Source of the DNA: an uncultured Collinsella sp.
Lineage (GTDB): Bacteria > Actinomycetota > Coriobacteriia > Coriobacteriales > Coriobacteriaceae
DNA length: 64,000 nt
NCBI GenBank assembly: GCA_959023295.1
Contig: CAUFBM010000008.1
Location: forward strand, 50,742 to 114,741
Reading direction: 5' to 3'
The notes beneath the pieces are model-generated. The model was given only the letters and a program-made list of their open reading frames with translations. It had not been told where the DNA came from and searched no databases. Both the position numbers and the translations under genes were made by a program. Of this stretch, positions 1 through 8,920 are shown in pieces (the first letter of the stretch is position 1; the number at the start of each line of letters is the position of its first letter).

Positions 1-305
1 GAGACGTGTTTGACCTCGACCGTGCCCGACGTCACGTCCAAATCAAGCGATGTGAACGCGTCGGCATCAAACGTTTCGCTCGAAAGCTGTTGAGGCCGAG
101 CGGAATAGTTACCGCTATCCAAAAGATCGTCCTCGTCAAGCGCATCGTCCATACCAGACAAGCCGGATACAACATCGTCGAGATCCCACGGGCCATCAAA
201 ATGAATCAATGTCCGCGAAACGCCAAAGACAAGCCCGACAATGAGCACAAACGCTCCGATGCCAACACCCAGGCGTACCTTGGATTCATGCGAAAGCTTC
301 ATCAT
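1..305 (-). CDS. DUF4097-like membrane protein, 3' end outside the window
   Basis: Only the first ~101 codons are present; the gene runs off the left edge. The product starts with a short cytoplasmic segment (MKLSHESKVRLG), one membrane segment at about residues 10-28, an acidic linker, and then FTSLDLDVTSGTVEVKHV, which looks like the first strands of a DUF4097-type beta-helical 'putative adhesin' domain. Two adjacent ATGs are possible; the first (305) overlaps the TGA of the upstream XRE gene and follows an AGAGGGTGACGA ribosome site, so translation is probably coupled. Function unknown. The pairing with a membrane-bound regulator suggests an envelope-sensing unit, which is inference. Confidence 0.6.
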   Translation of the reverse strand, partial: MMKLSHESKVRLGVGIGAFVLIVGLVFGVSRTLIHFDGPWDLDDVVSGLSGMDDALDEDDLLDSGNYSARPQQLSSETFDADAFTSLDLDVTSGTVEVKHV

Positions 306-1024
306 TCGTCACCCTCTTTGGCACATGGCTCAGCGGTGGTCGTGGTAGCCACGTCAGCATCGGGTTCCGCAGAAGCATCCTTCCCCTGGGCCTTGATCGC
401 CACCGACGCCGGACCAACCTGAATATCCCCGCGCGCCCAATCACCATCGAGCGCACGCGCCACCCAGTGATAGATGGGAATCGTAAAGAAGATCAGCGCG
501 GCAAAGGGGCCGGCACCAAACAGGAACATCAGCAAAAAGAACAGCAGCCAGCACACGGCCCAATACGGGAACGACTGGAACGGGCCCTTCACCGGAGTCG
601 AGCCAACCGCGGTGCCACTCGTCGCCTGCGCCGTAGCGGCATTGGCGGCCTGCGCACTCCAGCTTGCCGCCTGCGCCGCCTTGGCTGCGGCATCACTTGC
701 CTGCGTAGCTGCCTCCGTGGCGCGTGCCGCCGCCTCATGGGTGCGAGCACGCTCTGCCGCCTCGGCCTCGCGCTGACGGGCGCGGTCCTCGTTCTCAAAC
801 TCGATATCGTCCTCGATCTCGTCGCTCGGATTGAGCAGCTCGTCCAGGCTCACGCCATAGAGTTTGGCGAGCGAGATCAGGTTCTCGGTATCGGGCGAGC
901 TCTCCGCGCGCTCCCATTTACTGACTGCCTGGCGCGACAGCCCCAGCTTTCGCGCCAGCCCTTCTTGGCTAAAACCCTTGCTGCGACGAAGGTCGGCGAG
1001 CCGCTGCGCAGTTTCTACATTCAT
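302..1024 (-). CDS. XRE-family regulator with C-terminal membrane segments
   Basis: 240 aa. Residues 5-64 form a Cro/CI-type helix-turn-helix (GLSRQAVSKWERAESSPDT is the recognition region). An acidic stretch (66-82) and a long Ala/Glu-rich helical stretch (85-140) follow, then hydrophobic residues 153-188 that can form one or two membrane spans, and a polar tail. The start is taken at 1024, where AGGAGG lies directly upstream; the open frame extends to 1273 without a better signal. The 3' end overlaps the start of the DUF4097-like gene, so the two form an operon. Membrane-tethered XRE proteins often control their own operon in response to envelope state, but no ligand can be inferred here. 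Confidence 0.8.
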   Translation of the reverse strand: MNVETAQRLADLRRSKGFSQEGLARKLGLSRQAVSKWERAESSPDTENLISLAKLYGVSLDELLNPSDEIEDDIEFENEDRARQREAEAAERARTHEAAARATEAATQASDAAAKAAQAASWSAQAANAATAQATSGTAVGSTPVKGPFQSFPYWAVCWLLFFLLMFLFGAGPFAALIFFTIPIYHWVARALDGDWARGDIQVGPASVAIKAQGKDASAEPDADVATTTTAEPCAKEGDE

Positions 1025-1142
1025 GGTTCCTCCTATGTGATGCCAGCCGTGCCGCCGGACCGTTTTTGTTCTTAAGGCGCCTTGCACAGTTAAAAATCTA
1101 TCCGCCACCGCCAAGAGCATGCCACCTATTCTAGTGAGATTT

Positions 1143-1171
1143 TTGACAACCGGCGGTTGCGGGCACATATG
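1143..1171 (+). promoter_or_regulatory. Candidate promoter for the SAM methyltransferase
   Basis: A perfect TTGACA (1143-1148) is followed after 17 bases by CATATG (1166-1171), a weak -10. It lies about 120 bases before the GTG start at 1292, in the divergent space between the XRE gene and the methyltransferase. The -10 match is poor, so this is tentative. Confidence 0.3.
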
Positions 1172-1291
1172 AGCTGCGGAAATGTGTCCAAACAAAGCAA
1201 TGACCCGTAGCTTGGTTGTCCCCGTTGCGGCGTTAACGGTAGTATGGTCGTACTGTTTATTCCGCACCGCCAACGGAGGGAGTCCCGCGCC

Positions 1292-2164
1292 GTGAACCGC
1301 GATTTCGCCTCATCGCTCATCCAGCTCAACAACACGTTCTATCGCGAGCACTCCGCCTCCTTCTCCGATACGCGCCAGGCCCCGTGGCCCGGCTGGGTAC
1401 GCACCATGGACATCGCGCTCGGGCAGCTCGACGTCGCCACGATCGAGCATCCCGTCCGCGTCTTCGATCTCGCCTGCGGCAATATGCGATTCGAGAACTT
1501 TGCAGCCGGCGGCGCACTTGCCGCCAAGGGTGTCGACGGCGCAAACCCCTCGGCAGATGCCAGCTGCCCGTTTGAGTTCTATGGCGTCGACTCGTGCCAA
1601 GACCTGGCCATCGATGCACATGGCCACGCGCTTCGCATTCCCAACCTGCACTTCCAGGAACTCGACGTGCTCGACGCCCTCATGAAGCTCAACCCCGCCG
1701 AAACACCCGACGTGCTTTTCGACGCCCCGCTCGCCGACATCTCGGTCTGCTTTGGCTTTATGCACCACGTGCCGTCGTGCGAGTACCGCGTACGCGTGCT
1801 CGACGCCCTGGTGCGGCAGACGCGCCCGGGCGGCATCATCGCCATCAGCTTTTGGGAGTTTATGAACGATGAGCGCATGGCGCGCAAGGCCGTTCGAGCC
1901 GAAGCCCGTGCCGAGCTCACCCCGCCGTTTGAGGGTTACGATTCCGCGCAGTTTGAAGCCGGCGACCACCTCATTGGCTGGCAAAACGACCGCCACGCCT
2001 ACCGCTATTGCCATCACTTTGACGATCAGCAGATCACCGACCTGGTGCGCGGCGTCCGTACGTTCTACAAGAGCGGCGAGGTCCCCGTGCGTGAGCTTGA
2101 GCGCTTCCATGCCGACGGTCGTAGCGGCGAGCTCAACCGCTATGTGATTCTCAAGCGCCTGTAG
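1292..2164 (+). CDS. Class I SAM-dependent methyltransferase, Trm9-like
   Basis: 290 aa from the GTG at 1292, which has GGAGGG 11 bases upstream; the open frame begins at 1244 but has no ribosome site there. Motif I is VRVFDLACGNMRFENF (about residues 55-70). A later SVCFGFMHHVPS segment resembles the post-motif II region of Trm9/ALKBH8-type methyltransferases, and GGIIAISFWEF gives motif III. The substrate cannot be read from sequence: a tRNA wobble base, another RNA or a small molecule are all possible. It precedes a TrmB-like gene on the same strand by about 120 bases, which mildly favours tRNA modification. Confidence 0.7.
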   Translation: MNRDFASSLIQLNNTFYREHSASFSDTRQAPWPGWVRTMDIALGQLDVATIEHPVRVFDLACGNMRFENFAAGGALAAKGVDGANPSADASCPFEFYGVDSCQDLAIDAHGHALRIPNLHFQELDVLDALMKLNPAETPDVLFDAPLADISVCFGFMHHVPSCEYRVRVLDALVRQTRPGGIIAISFWEFMNDERMARKAVRAEARAELTPPFEGYDSAQFEAGDHLIGWQNDRHAYRYCHHFDDQQITDLVRGVRTFYKSGEVPVRELERFHADGRSGELNRYVILKRL

Positions 2165-2282
2165 GCATCGACGACTCGCCGCCGAGCCGCACCGCATCTT
2201 CCGGGCAAACTATGCCCGCCCTTTTTCAATCCATTGACGGAACGTGCAGCTATGCGTTCCATACTTATGACCAAGGAGCCTC

Positions 2283-3122
2283 ATGGGAGCCGTCCACGTT
2301 CGCACGCCTAAGAACTTTGTGCTCGAGGAGCGCCTGGAACGCTACGCCGATGCGATTGAGACAAACCCCGAGGCTTATGCCGGAGATTGGCGCAAGGCCT
2401 GTGCGCCCGCAGGCAGCAAGCCCTTCGAGCACCTTCACCTGGATCTTGGCTGTGGCAAGGGAACGTACCTTGTAGAGCGCGCCCACCGCGAGCCCGATGC
2501 CCTCTTTATCGGCATGGACCAGGAGCCCATCTGCATCGCCTATGCCGCGCAGAAAATCTGCGAACAGGGGCTATCCAACGCACTCGTCCTGCCCCGAGGC
2601 ACCGCATCGCTGCCACGGCTGTTTGCCGCAGGCGAGCTCGATGCCATCACCATTAACTTTCCCACGCCGCAGCCCAAGGCCAAGTACGCTAAAAAACGAC
2701 TCGTCCATGTCGACCATCTGATGCTCTACCGCCCGCTCTTTGCAGCCGGCGCTACCGTCACACTGCGCACCGATAGCAAGCCGTTGCGCGATTACGCCCT
2801 GGGACAGTTTGCCGCGGCCGGCTACGATACGCTTTGGGTAAGCGACGACGTCCGCCGCGACCATCCCGAGCATCCCGAGACCGAGTACGAGCGCCGCACG
2901 CGCGAGATGGGTGCCGCCGTCTATGGCATTTGCGCTACGCCCGGCGCGGAACCCATCGAAGAGCAGCTCGCGGCGGGCCGCGCGCAGGAGCAAAGCCTTA
3001 CCTGCTACCTGCCCGAAAACCTCGATGAGCTCACCTATGTACCCCTGGGCATGGAAGAAGCCGTCGAGAACTTTAGAAACCGTGCTCGCAAAGGCAAAAA
3101 ACGCCTGCCGCAGGGGTCCTAG
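2283..3122 (+). CDS. trmB: TrmB-like tRNA (guanine-N7)-methyltransferase
   Basis: 279 aa. LDLGCGKG (residues 53-60) is the SAM site, and INFPTPQPKAKYAKKRLVH (about 124-142) corresponds to the TrmB NFPDPWPKKRH signature, in a divergent form. TrmB methylates G46 of tRNA variable loops using SAM in the cytoplasm. AAGGAG lies 4 bases before the ATG. An inverted repeat GGAACG-N10-CGTTCC (2239-2260) sits in the leader. The protein is longer than most TrmB (about 210-240 aa) because of a C-terminal tail with a basic end. Family assignment is good; the altered signature leaves target specificity slightly open. Confidence 0.8.
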   Translation: MGAVHVRTPKNFVLEERLERYADAIETNPEAYAGDWRKACAPAGSKPFEHLHLDLGCGKGTYLVERAHREPDALFIGMDQEPICIAYAAQKICEQGLSNALVLPRGTASLPRLFAAGELDAITINFPTPQPKAKYAKKRLVHVDHLMLYRPLFAAGATVTLRTDSKPLRDYALGQFAAAGYDTLWVSDDVRRDHPEHPETEYERRTREMGAAVYGICATPGAEPIEEQLAAGRAQEQSLTCYLPENLDELTYVPLGMEEAVENFRNRARKGKKRLPQGS

Positions 3123-3187
3123 GGGCTTCTGATGGTCGCGGCGTCGGCAAACAAGTGAAAATAGGCGCCAGCGAACGACCCTCAAAC

Positions 3188-3310
3188 CTAAGTGAGTAGA
3201 CTTTTTTGCAATAGCCAAGCACAACCCGCATAACGAAAACTAAAACCGCAGGTAGAACCCTTGCGCAAAAGCCATGTGCTCGCGACATTGAAAAAAGTCT
3301 ACTCACTTAG
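3188..3310. repeat. Palindromic MITE-like element, copy A
   Basis: A 123 bp element bounded by 20-base perfect terminal inverted repeats starting CTAAGTGAGTAGACTTTTT. The interior holds CGCAGGTAGA...TTGCG, a small internal hairpin also seen in copies B (13879-14002) and C (15299-15420). All three lie in the same orientation. Copy A lies between the trmB-like gene and the helicase gene. There is no coding capacity. The terminal repeat has stop codons in all three frames (TAA, TGA, TAG). Confidence 0.85.
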
Positions 3311-3431
3311 CTGGCGACTGCACCAAACGGCTGGGCAGAACGCCCATTTCCTGCATTTTCTCGCGCGCTGGCACCCCACGCCGCTGCTACGCCATAATAG
3401 TTGGCGGACAATCGCGAGAGAAAGCAAACAC

Positions 3432-6113
3432 ATGACACAGACCACGACAGATACCGCCGCCAGTACCGTCTCCGGCGCCGGGGCCGCCAGCTCATTCTCG
3501 GGCGGCACGGGAACCGAAGCCGAGTTCGGCTCGCTCGGCGCGCTCTCCCCCACCTGGTGGGAGCCCGAGGACGGCAGTGAGCCCGAACCGTGGCTCACGC
3601 CCGATCAGGCCTTCGAACGCTTCTTTGAATGGACGAGCAGCCGCGGCATCGAGCTGTGGGGTCACCAAGAAGAGGCCCTCATGGACCTGGCCGCCGGCGA
3701 TCACGTCATTTTGGGCACACCGACCGGATCGGGTAAATCGCTCGTCGCGCTGGGCATGCTCTTTATGGGCATGGCGCAGGGCAAGCGCTGCTATTACACG
3801 GCCCCCATCAAGGCCCTGGTCAGCGAAAAGTTCTTCGATCTGGTACAGGTACTCGGCCGCGATAACGTTGGCATGATCACCGGCGATACGCACATCAACA
3901 CTAAGGCGCCCGTCATCTGCTGCACGGCCGAAATCCTTGCCAACGATGCACTGCGCGAGGGCGAGGGCGCCGACGTGGGCTGCGTGGCCATGGACGAGTT
4001 CCACTACTTTGCCGACCCCGACCGCGGCTGGGCATGGCAGGTGCCGCTGCTCACCCTGCCCCACACGCAGTTTATGCTCATGAGCGCCACGCTCGGCGAT
4101 GTCACCGCGATCGCCGCCTCGCTCGAGGAACACACCGGCGCTGCTTGCGACTTGGTTGTCGACGCCCCGCGTCCTGTTCCGCTGAACTACGACTATGTGA
4201 CGACCTCCCTCGAGGGCACCGTCGAGCTCGCTATGCGCCGCGGCGAGGCCCCGCTCTATATCGTGCACTTTAGCCAGGATGCCGCCCTTGCGACGGCACA
4301 GTCGCTCGCCAATTTTGGCATCGCCAGCAAGGAGCAGCGCGAGGCCATCAAAGAGGCGGCCAAGGGCACGAGCTTCTCGACGGCCTTTGGTAAGATTCTC
4401 AAACGCCTGCTTGGATGCGGCGTCGGCGTGCACCATGCTGGCATGTTGCCGCGCTATCGCCTGCTGGTCGAGCGCTTGGCGCAGCAGGGCCTGCTGCCCG
4501 TCATCTGCGGTACCGATACGCTCGGCGTCGGCATCAACGTGCCCATCCACACCGTGGTGCTCACCGCGCTCACCAAGTTCGACGGCTACAAGATGCGTCG
4601 CCTGCGCGCCCGTGAGTTCCATCAGATCGCTGGTCGCGCCGGCCGTTCGGGCTTCGATACCGAGGGCATGGTCATCGCCGAGGCCCCGGAGCACGAGATC
4701 GAGAACGCTAAGCTCATGGCCAAGGCGGGCGACGACCCCAAGAAGCTCCGCAAGATTAAAAAGAAAAAGGCCCCCGAGGGCTTTGTCACCTGGAACAAGC
4801 AGACCTTTGAGCGCCTGATCGAGACGCAGCCCGAGACGCTCAAGCCGCGCCTTCGCATCACACACTCCATGGTGATTAGCGTGGTCGAGCAGGGCGGCGA
4901 TGCCCGAGCCCGCGTACACGACCTCATCGAAACGAGCCTGCAGACTCCCGAGGAAAAGGCCAAGCTCGAGGTTCGCGCCGACGAAATCTTCGCCACACTC
5001 ATCGATTCCGGCGTTGTCGTTCGCACCGAGGTGCCGCCCGCGCCCGACGCTCCGGCTGACGCCGCGCCGGACATCGACTACGCGCTGACGGTCGATCTGC
5101 CCGAGGACTTCGCACTCGATCAGCCGCTCTCGCCGTTCTTGCTTGCCGCGTTGGAGCTGCTCGACCCCGAGAGCGAGACCTATACCATGGATCTGATCTC
5201 AATGGTCGAGGCAACGCTCGAGGATCCCAAGCAGGTATTGCGCGCACAGGAGCGCGCCGCGCGCGACCGCGCGATGGCCGAAATGAAGGCTGACGGCGTC
5301 GATTATGAGGAACGCCTGGAGCGCATCCAGGATGTCACCTACGAAAAGCCGCTCGAGGACTTGCTCGATGCCGCCTTCGACAAGTACTGCCAGGAAGTAC
5401 CCTGGGCCAACGACTACCAGCTCTCTCCCAAGAGCGTCCTGCGCGATATGCTGGAAAGCGCGAGCGATTTTAAGGGCTATATCCAAAAGCTCGGCATCGC
5501 CCGCTCCGAGGGCATTTTGCTGCGTTACCTGGCAGAGGCCTACCGTTCACTCGACCGCACCGTGCCCATCGAGAAGCGCGACGAGCGCCTGCGCGACATT
5601 ATCTCGTGGCTGGGCTTTGTGGTGCGCTCGGTGGACTCGAGCCTGGTGGATGAGTGGGAGAACGCCGGCAACCCGACAGCCCTCGATGCTGCGCCGCCGC
5701 AGGGCATCGACGAGGTCGTGGCGGACCGTCGCGGCTGCACGCTATTGGTGCGCAACGCGCTCTTCCGCCGCGTGACCCTTGCCGCCCGCGAGCACGTTCG
5801 CGACCTGGGCGAGCTCGACGACGACTGGGGCATGAGCGAGATCCGCTGGCAAAAAGCACTCGACGCTTACCACGAGCAGCACGAGGAAATCCTCACCGAC
5901 GGAGATGCCCGCAGCGCCGCGATGTTTTCCATTGACGAGTCCGACGAGAAGACCGCGCACATATGGCACGTGCACCAGATCTTTGCCGACGAGGATGGCG
6001 ACCACGATTTTGGCATCATGGGCGATGTCGATCTGGACGCCACGCAAGACGGCGGCGAGGTCATCTTCAAAAACTACCGCGTCGGCTTTATCGAGGACCT
6101 GCTCGAGGACTAG
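3432..6113 (+). CDS. Ski2-like DEAD/DEAH helicase with DUF3516-type C-terminus
   Basis: 893 aa from the ATG at 3432, which has a weak GAGAGAAAGC upstream; the open frame extends back into repeat copy A, so the earlier start is unlikely. Motifs: Walker A GTPTGSGKS (95-103), DEFH in place of DEAD/DEVH (about 186-190), SATLGD (about 218-223), HHAGMLPRYR, and QIAGRAGRSG (motif VI, about 398). These define a Ski2/Mtr4/HelY-like superfamily 2 RNA helicase. The C-terminal ~400 residues are helical and match the actinobacterial DUF3516 architecture, probably an RNA-guiding or clamp domain. It stands alone, with its own terminator at 6137-6175. Likely role: RNA surveillance or turnover, inferred from the family. 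Confidence 0.85.
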   Translation: MTQTTTDTAASTVSGAGAASSFSGGTGTEAEFGSLGALSPTWWEPEDGSEPEPWLTPDQAFERFFEWTSSRGIELWGHQEEALMDLAAGDHVILGTPTGSGKSLVALGMLFMGMAQGKRCYYTAPIKALVSEKFFDLVQVLGRDNVGMITGDTHINTKAPVICCTAEILANDALREGEGADVGCVAMDEFHYFADPDRGWAWQVPLLTLPHTQFMLMSATLGDVTAIAASLEEHTGAACDLVVDAPRPVPLNYDYVTTSLEGTVELAMRRGEAPLYIVHFSQDAALATAQSLANFGIASKEQREAIKEAAKGTSFSTAFGKILKRLLGCGVGVHHAGMLPRYRLLVERLAQQGLLPVICGTDTLGVGINVPIHTVVLTALTKFDGYKMRRLRAREFHQIAGRAGRSGFDTEGMVIAEAPEHEIENAKLMAKAGDDPKKLRKIKKKKAPEGFVTWNKQTFERLIETQPETLKPRLRITHSMVISVVEQGGDARARVHDLIETSLQTPEEKAKLEVRADEIFATLIDSGVVVRTEVPPAPDAPADAAPDIDYALTVDLPEDFALDQPLSPFLLAALELLDPESETYTMDLISMVEATLEDPKQVLRAQERAARDRAMAEMKADGVDYEERLERIQDVTYEKPLEDLLDAAFDKYCQEVPWANDYQLSPKSVLRDMLESASDFKGYIQKLGIARSEGILLRYLAEAYRSLDRTVPIEKRDERLRDIISWLGFVVRSVDSSLVDEWENAGNPTALDAAPPQGIDEVVADRRGCTLLVRNALFRRVTLAAREHVRDLGELDDDWGMSEIRWQKALDAYHEQHEEILTDGDARSAAMFSIDESDEKTAHIWHVHQIFADEDGDHDFGIMGDVDLDATQDGGEVIFKNYRVGFIEDLLED

Positions 6114-6136
6114 CCGAACATGCTGGAACGAAACAA

Positions 6137-6175
6137 GCGGGGCCGTTGGCAATATCGCCAGCGGCCCCGTTTTTT
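6137..6175 (+). terminator. Rho-independent terminator of the helicase gene
   Basis: GCGGGGCCGTTGGC and GCCAGCGGCCCCG form a long GC-rich stem with a short loop, followed by TTTTTT. It lies 23 bases past the helicase stop and just before the convergent DUF2130 gene ends. Confidence 0.9.
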
Positions 6176-6192
6176 GCGCGATACGCTATCCC

Positions 6193-7950
6193 CTACTCGG
6201 TATCCTCGACCTCATACGAATCCGCCTCGGCTGGCTCATCGTTTGTCTCTGTCGCAGCCCCGCGCGCCTCGTCAAACGCGGCCTTCATGGTCTTGTTGCC
6301 CCACGTGAGCTTGCGAATGGTAAGATCGTCGGCCTTCTTGTTGGCTAGGCGCAGATTGTTCTCGGAGGACAGCAACGCCTCCTTGGTTTTCTGCAGATGG
6401 CTAATCGTCTTGTCGATCTCATCAATCGCCGTTTGGAACTTGCGGCTCGCGATCTCGTAGTTGCGACCGAAATCATTCTTGAACTTTTCCATCTTGGCTT
6501 CGAAGTTCGTGACGTCGATATTCTGCTGTTTGTACTCCGCCAGTTCCTGCTTATAGCGCAGCGAACCCATGGCGGCGTTGCGAAGAAGCGTGATCATGGG
6601 AATAAAGAACTGTGGGCGAATCACGTACATCTTCTCGTAGCGATAGCTCACGTCCACGATGCCGGCGTTGTAAAGCTCGCTCTCGGGTTCGAGCAACGTG
6701 CAGAGCACCGCGTACTCGCAGCCTTTTTGGCGGCGATCGTGATCGAGCTTCTTAAAGAAGTCCTCGTTTTTGTGCTTGGTCGCAGTCTCGTCGTTCTCGT
6801 TTTTCATCTCGAACATAATCGAAATGACCTCGTTGCCGCTCGCGTCGCACTCGCGGAAGATAAAGTCGCCCTTGGTACCCTCGGACGCATCGTTATCCTT
6901 CTCGAAGTACGCGTTAGGAAACGCCGTCATGCGCAGACGGTTAAACTCGGTCTCACAGTGCTGCTCGAGCGACTCGCCCACCATCTTGGTGGACAGGCGG
7001 ACCTTCATGTCCTTAAGGCGCTCGATCTCTTCATCCTTGTAGCGGATCAGCTCATCGCTCGCGCGCTTGGCTTGAGCAAGCTCGAGCTCATGTGCCGCCT
7101 TTGCCTGTTCCTCGCGCGAATCGCGCACTGCCAGCTCACTCGTCAGTTTCGCACGTGCCTCGTCGCGCTCTCGCTCCGCCGCGGCGACTGCCTCCGACAG
7201 GTTCATTTTTGCCATCAGCTCCTGCTCGCGCAGCTGGGCACGCAGACCCTCGGCCTCTTGCTCAGATTGTGCCTTTGCGGCGGAAAACTTCTCCTGTACC
7301 GTCGCGCGGTAGTCAGCAAGTGCACGTTCGGCCTCGCTGCGAGCGGCATCGAGATCACGCTGCGACTCTGCCGCGGCAGCGGCAAGCGCCATCTCCTGAG
7401 CCTTGTCCGCTGCGGCAAGCCTGGCCTGCAGCTCGGCAATCTGGGCATCACGTGCAGCTAAATCGTTTTGAGCAGCGTTGCGCGCCGCCGACTCGGCAAG
7501 CTTGGCTTCGTCATCTTTGCGCCCCAGCCGCGCACGCAAATTGTCGATCTCGCGCTGAAGCTCAGCATTCTCCTTCTGAGCATCGGCACGGGCCTCAACC
7601 GCCGCACGCTGGCTTGCGCTCTCGCGCTCTGCGGCAGCGCCCTCGAGCTTGGCGCGCAGCTCGACAAGCTCGGCATCGCGCTTGGCGACCTCTTGTGCCA
7701 ACTCCCGAGCCGCAGCATTCTTCTGCTCAACGAGTTGTGCATTGCGCTGAGACTCCGCCTCCTGCAGGGCAGCCGACGAACGCGAGCGCTCAAGCTCCAG
7801 CGCCTGCTCGCCCTCGCGTTGGACTGCCCTCACACGCTCATCCAGATCGCGCGAAAACTCGGCATCGCGTACTTGCTTGACGATATCCGCATAGCCAGAC
7901 GCATCGACCTTAAAGACTTTGCCACAATGCGGGCACTTGATCTCGTTCAT
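6193..7950 (-). CDS. DUF2130 domain protein, coiled-coil, nuclease-like
   Basis: 585 aa. The N-terminus is a zinc-ribbon-like CPHCGKVF (residues 6-13). About 25-330 is an almost uninterrupted Ala/Glu/Arg-rich coiled coil, and the C-terminal part (about 330-490) holds the DUF2130 core with FIFRECDASGNEVISIMFEMK and YVIRPQFFIPMITLLRNA. DUF2130 proteins resemble RmuC-type proteins with a PD-(D/E)XK-like core; their role is unproven, though DNA repair or phage defence is often suggested. GAGGAG precedes the ATG at 7950. It is monocistronic and convergent with the helicase. Confidence 0.8.
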   Translation of the reverse strand: MNEIKCPHCGKVFKVDASGYADIVKQVRDAEFSRDLDERVRAVQREGEQALELERSRSSAALQEAESQRNAQLVEQKNAAARELAQEVAKRDAELVELRAKLEGAAAERESASQRAAVEARADAQKENAELQREIDNLRARLGRKDDEAKLAESAARNAAQNDLAARDAQIAELQARLAAADKAQEMALAAAAAESQRDLDAARSEAERALADYRATVQEKFSAAKAQSEQEAEGLRAQLREQELMAKMNLSEAVAAAERERDEARAKLTSELAVRDSREEQAKAAHELELAQAKRASDELIRYKDEEIERLKDMKVRLSTKMVGESLEQHCETEFNRLRMTAFPNAYFEKDNDASEGTKGDFIFRECDASGNEVISIMFEMKNENDETATKHKNEDFFKKLDHDRRQKGCEYAVLCTLLEPESELYNAGIVDVSYRYEKMYVIRPQFFIPMITLLRNAAMGSLRYKQELAEYKQQNIDVTNFEAKMEKFKNDFGRNYEIASRKFQTAIDEIDKTISHLQKTKEALLSSENNLRLANKKADDLTIRKLTWGNKTMKAAFDEARGAATETNDEPAEADSYEVEDTE

Positions 7951-8008
7951 AACAGCTCCTCGATGGACGCAAATTTCAACCGACTACACTCTACCGCGCC
8001 GCACGGAC

Positions 8009-8043
8009 AAAAAAGGCGCCGCCACCATAATGGCAACGGCGCC
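8009..8043 (-). terminator. Terminator downstream of the YdjC-type deacetylase gene
   Basis: Read on the minus strand, GGCGCCG...CGGCGCC with an inner ATGG/CCAT pairing is followed by TTTTTT. It lies 47 bases past the stop of the deacetylase gene, beyond the hairpin element at 8046-8081. Confidence 0.75.
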
Positions 8044-8045
8044 AG

Positions 8046-8081
8046 AACCACCGCAAAGGTGCCTGTTCCCCTTGTGTTGGC
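8046..8081. repeat. CCTGTCCC-loop hairpin element, degenerate copy
   Basis: AACCACCGCAAAGG and CCCTTGTGTTGG arms surround a TGCCTGTTC loop. This is a decayed relative of the perfect hairpins at 8876-8912 and 53766-53802. With the GGCGCCAGA to its left it forms one half of a 22-base inverted repeat flanking the deacetylase gene (other half 8899-8920, one mismatch). Confidence 0.75.
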
Positions 8082-8089
8082 TTGAGCTC

Positions 8090-8854
8090 TTACAGGTCGC
8101 GATAGTCGATCAGGCGAAGATCGGGTTGAGACTCGAGCCAAGCGCGCAGCTCAGGATCGATCAGCGCATCGACTTCCTTGGTGCGATCGGTCGTAAGCGA
8201 GCTGTTCTCGAGGATATAGCGATCAAGATAGCCCGGGTGACACACAAAGACGACCGTCTCGCCGTCGGACATCTCGCGAACCGTCTGCATGATTGCTTCT
8301 TTAGGTTCGTAGCCCGGCTTCATCGAGCGCATTACCATGTGCAGATCGGTATCTCCGCAACGCACCACCGCCGTGGGGTCGAAGCTCGCCTTTTGCTCCT
8401 TAAGGCCCAGCTCCTGGGCAACCGCCGAGATCGCTCGGTTAAGGTTTTTACTCATGACAGCATGGGCTTCGAAGTAGTCGGGCTCGCGGCCCACAATCTC
8501 GACAAAACGGTCATGCTGCGCACGGATCTCGATGCAGGCCTCGTCGAAGTCTATCAGCTCCTCACCGCGCTTAAAATGCTCGCGGAAGGTACGGCTGCTA
8601 TGGAACTCGCCGTTCTCGTTGAGCATGCTCGGGATGAGCGCCGGGTCGGCACACGGCTTACCCAGGCACACGTTAGTATGCTGGCCCACCGCAATGCCGG
8701 CATCCGCCACGAGCAACCAACCACGCTCGGCTTCAGGCATATTGGGCATCAGGCCCGCCGAGCGCACCAGGCCCTCGTTGACGCTTCGGGCAATCCCCAG
8801 GTCAACGGCATACGAATAACCGATATCATCGGCACGAATAAGCAATTGCTTCAT
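8090..8854 (-). CDS. YdjC/ChbG-family carbohydrate deacetylase
   Basis: 254 aa. The N-terminal LLIRADDIGYSYAVDLGI (residues 4-21) is the family signature, with the catalytic/metal Asp pair at residues 9-10. QHTNVCLGKP carries a metal-ligand-type His, and VVFVCHPGYLD near residue 200 carries a second conserved His. ChbG/YdjC enzymes remove acetyl groups from N-acetylated oligosaccharides such as chitobiose. No signal peptide is visible, so it is probably cytosolic. The start at 8854 has GGAGTCGCT upstream. The gene is alone and flanked on both sides by inverted hairpin elements. The exact sugar substrate is unknown; length is typical of the family. Confidence 0.85.
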   Translation of the reverse strand: MKQLLIRADDIGYSYAVDLGIARSVNEGLVRSAGLMPNMPEAERGWLLVADAGIAVGQHTNVCLGKPCADPALIPSMLNENGEFHSSRTFREHFKRGEELIDFDEACIEIRAQHDRFVEIVGREPDYFEAHAVMSKNLNRAISAVAQELGLKEQKASFDPTAVVRCGDTDLHMVMRSMKPGYEPKEAIMQTVREMSDGETVVFVCHPGYLDRYILENSSLTTDRTKEVDALIDPELRAWLESQPDLRLIDYRDL

Positions 8855-8875
8855 AGCGACTCCAATCTATGTGAA

Positions 8876-8912
8876 AACCACCACAAAGGTGCCTGTCCCC
8901 TTTGTGGTGGTT
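8876..8912 (-). repeat. CCTGTCCC-loop hairpin element, perfect copy
   Basis: AACCACCACAAAGG pairs perfectly with CCTTTGTGGTGGTT across a TGCCTGTCC loop. On the minus strand the right arm ends in GGTGGTTTTC, so it can also act as a terminator for the metallophosphoesterase gene ending at 8921. The copy at 53766 has compensating A-to-G and T-to-C changes in the stem. Confidence 0.85.
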
Positions 8913-8920
8913 CTGGCGCC

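Noticed and set aside
3492..4919. Long minus-strand open frame antisense to the helicase
   Set aside because: GC-rich codon structure creates such mirror frames; no ribosome site, low-complexity residues, and the plus strand encodes all helicase motifs.
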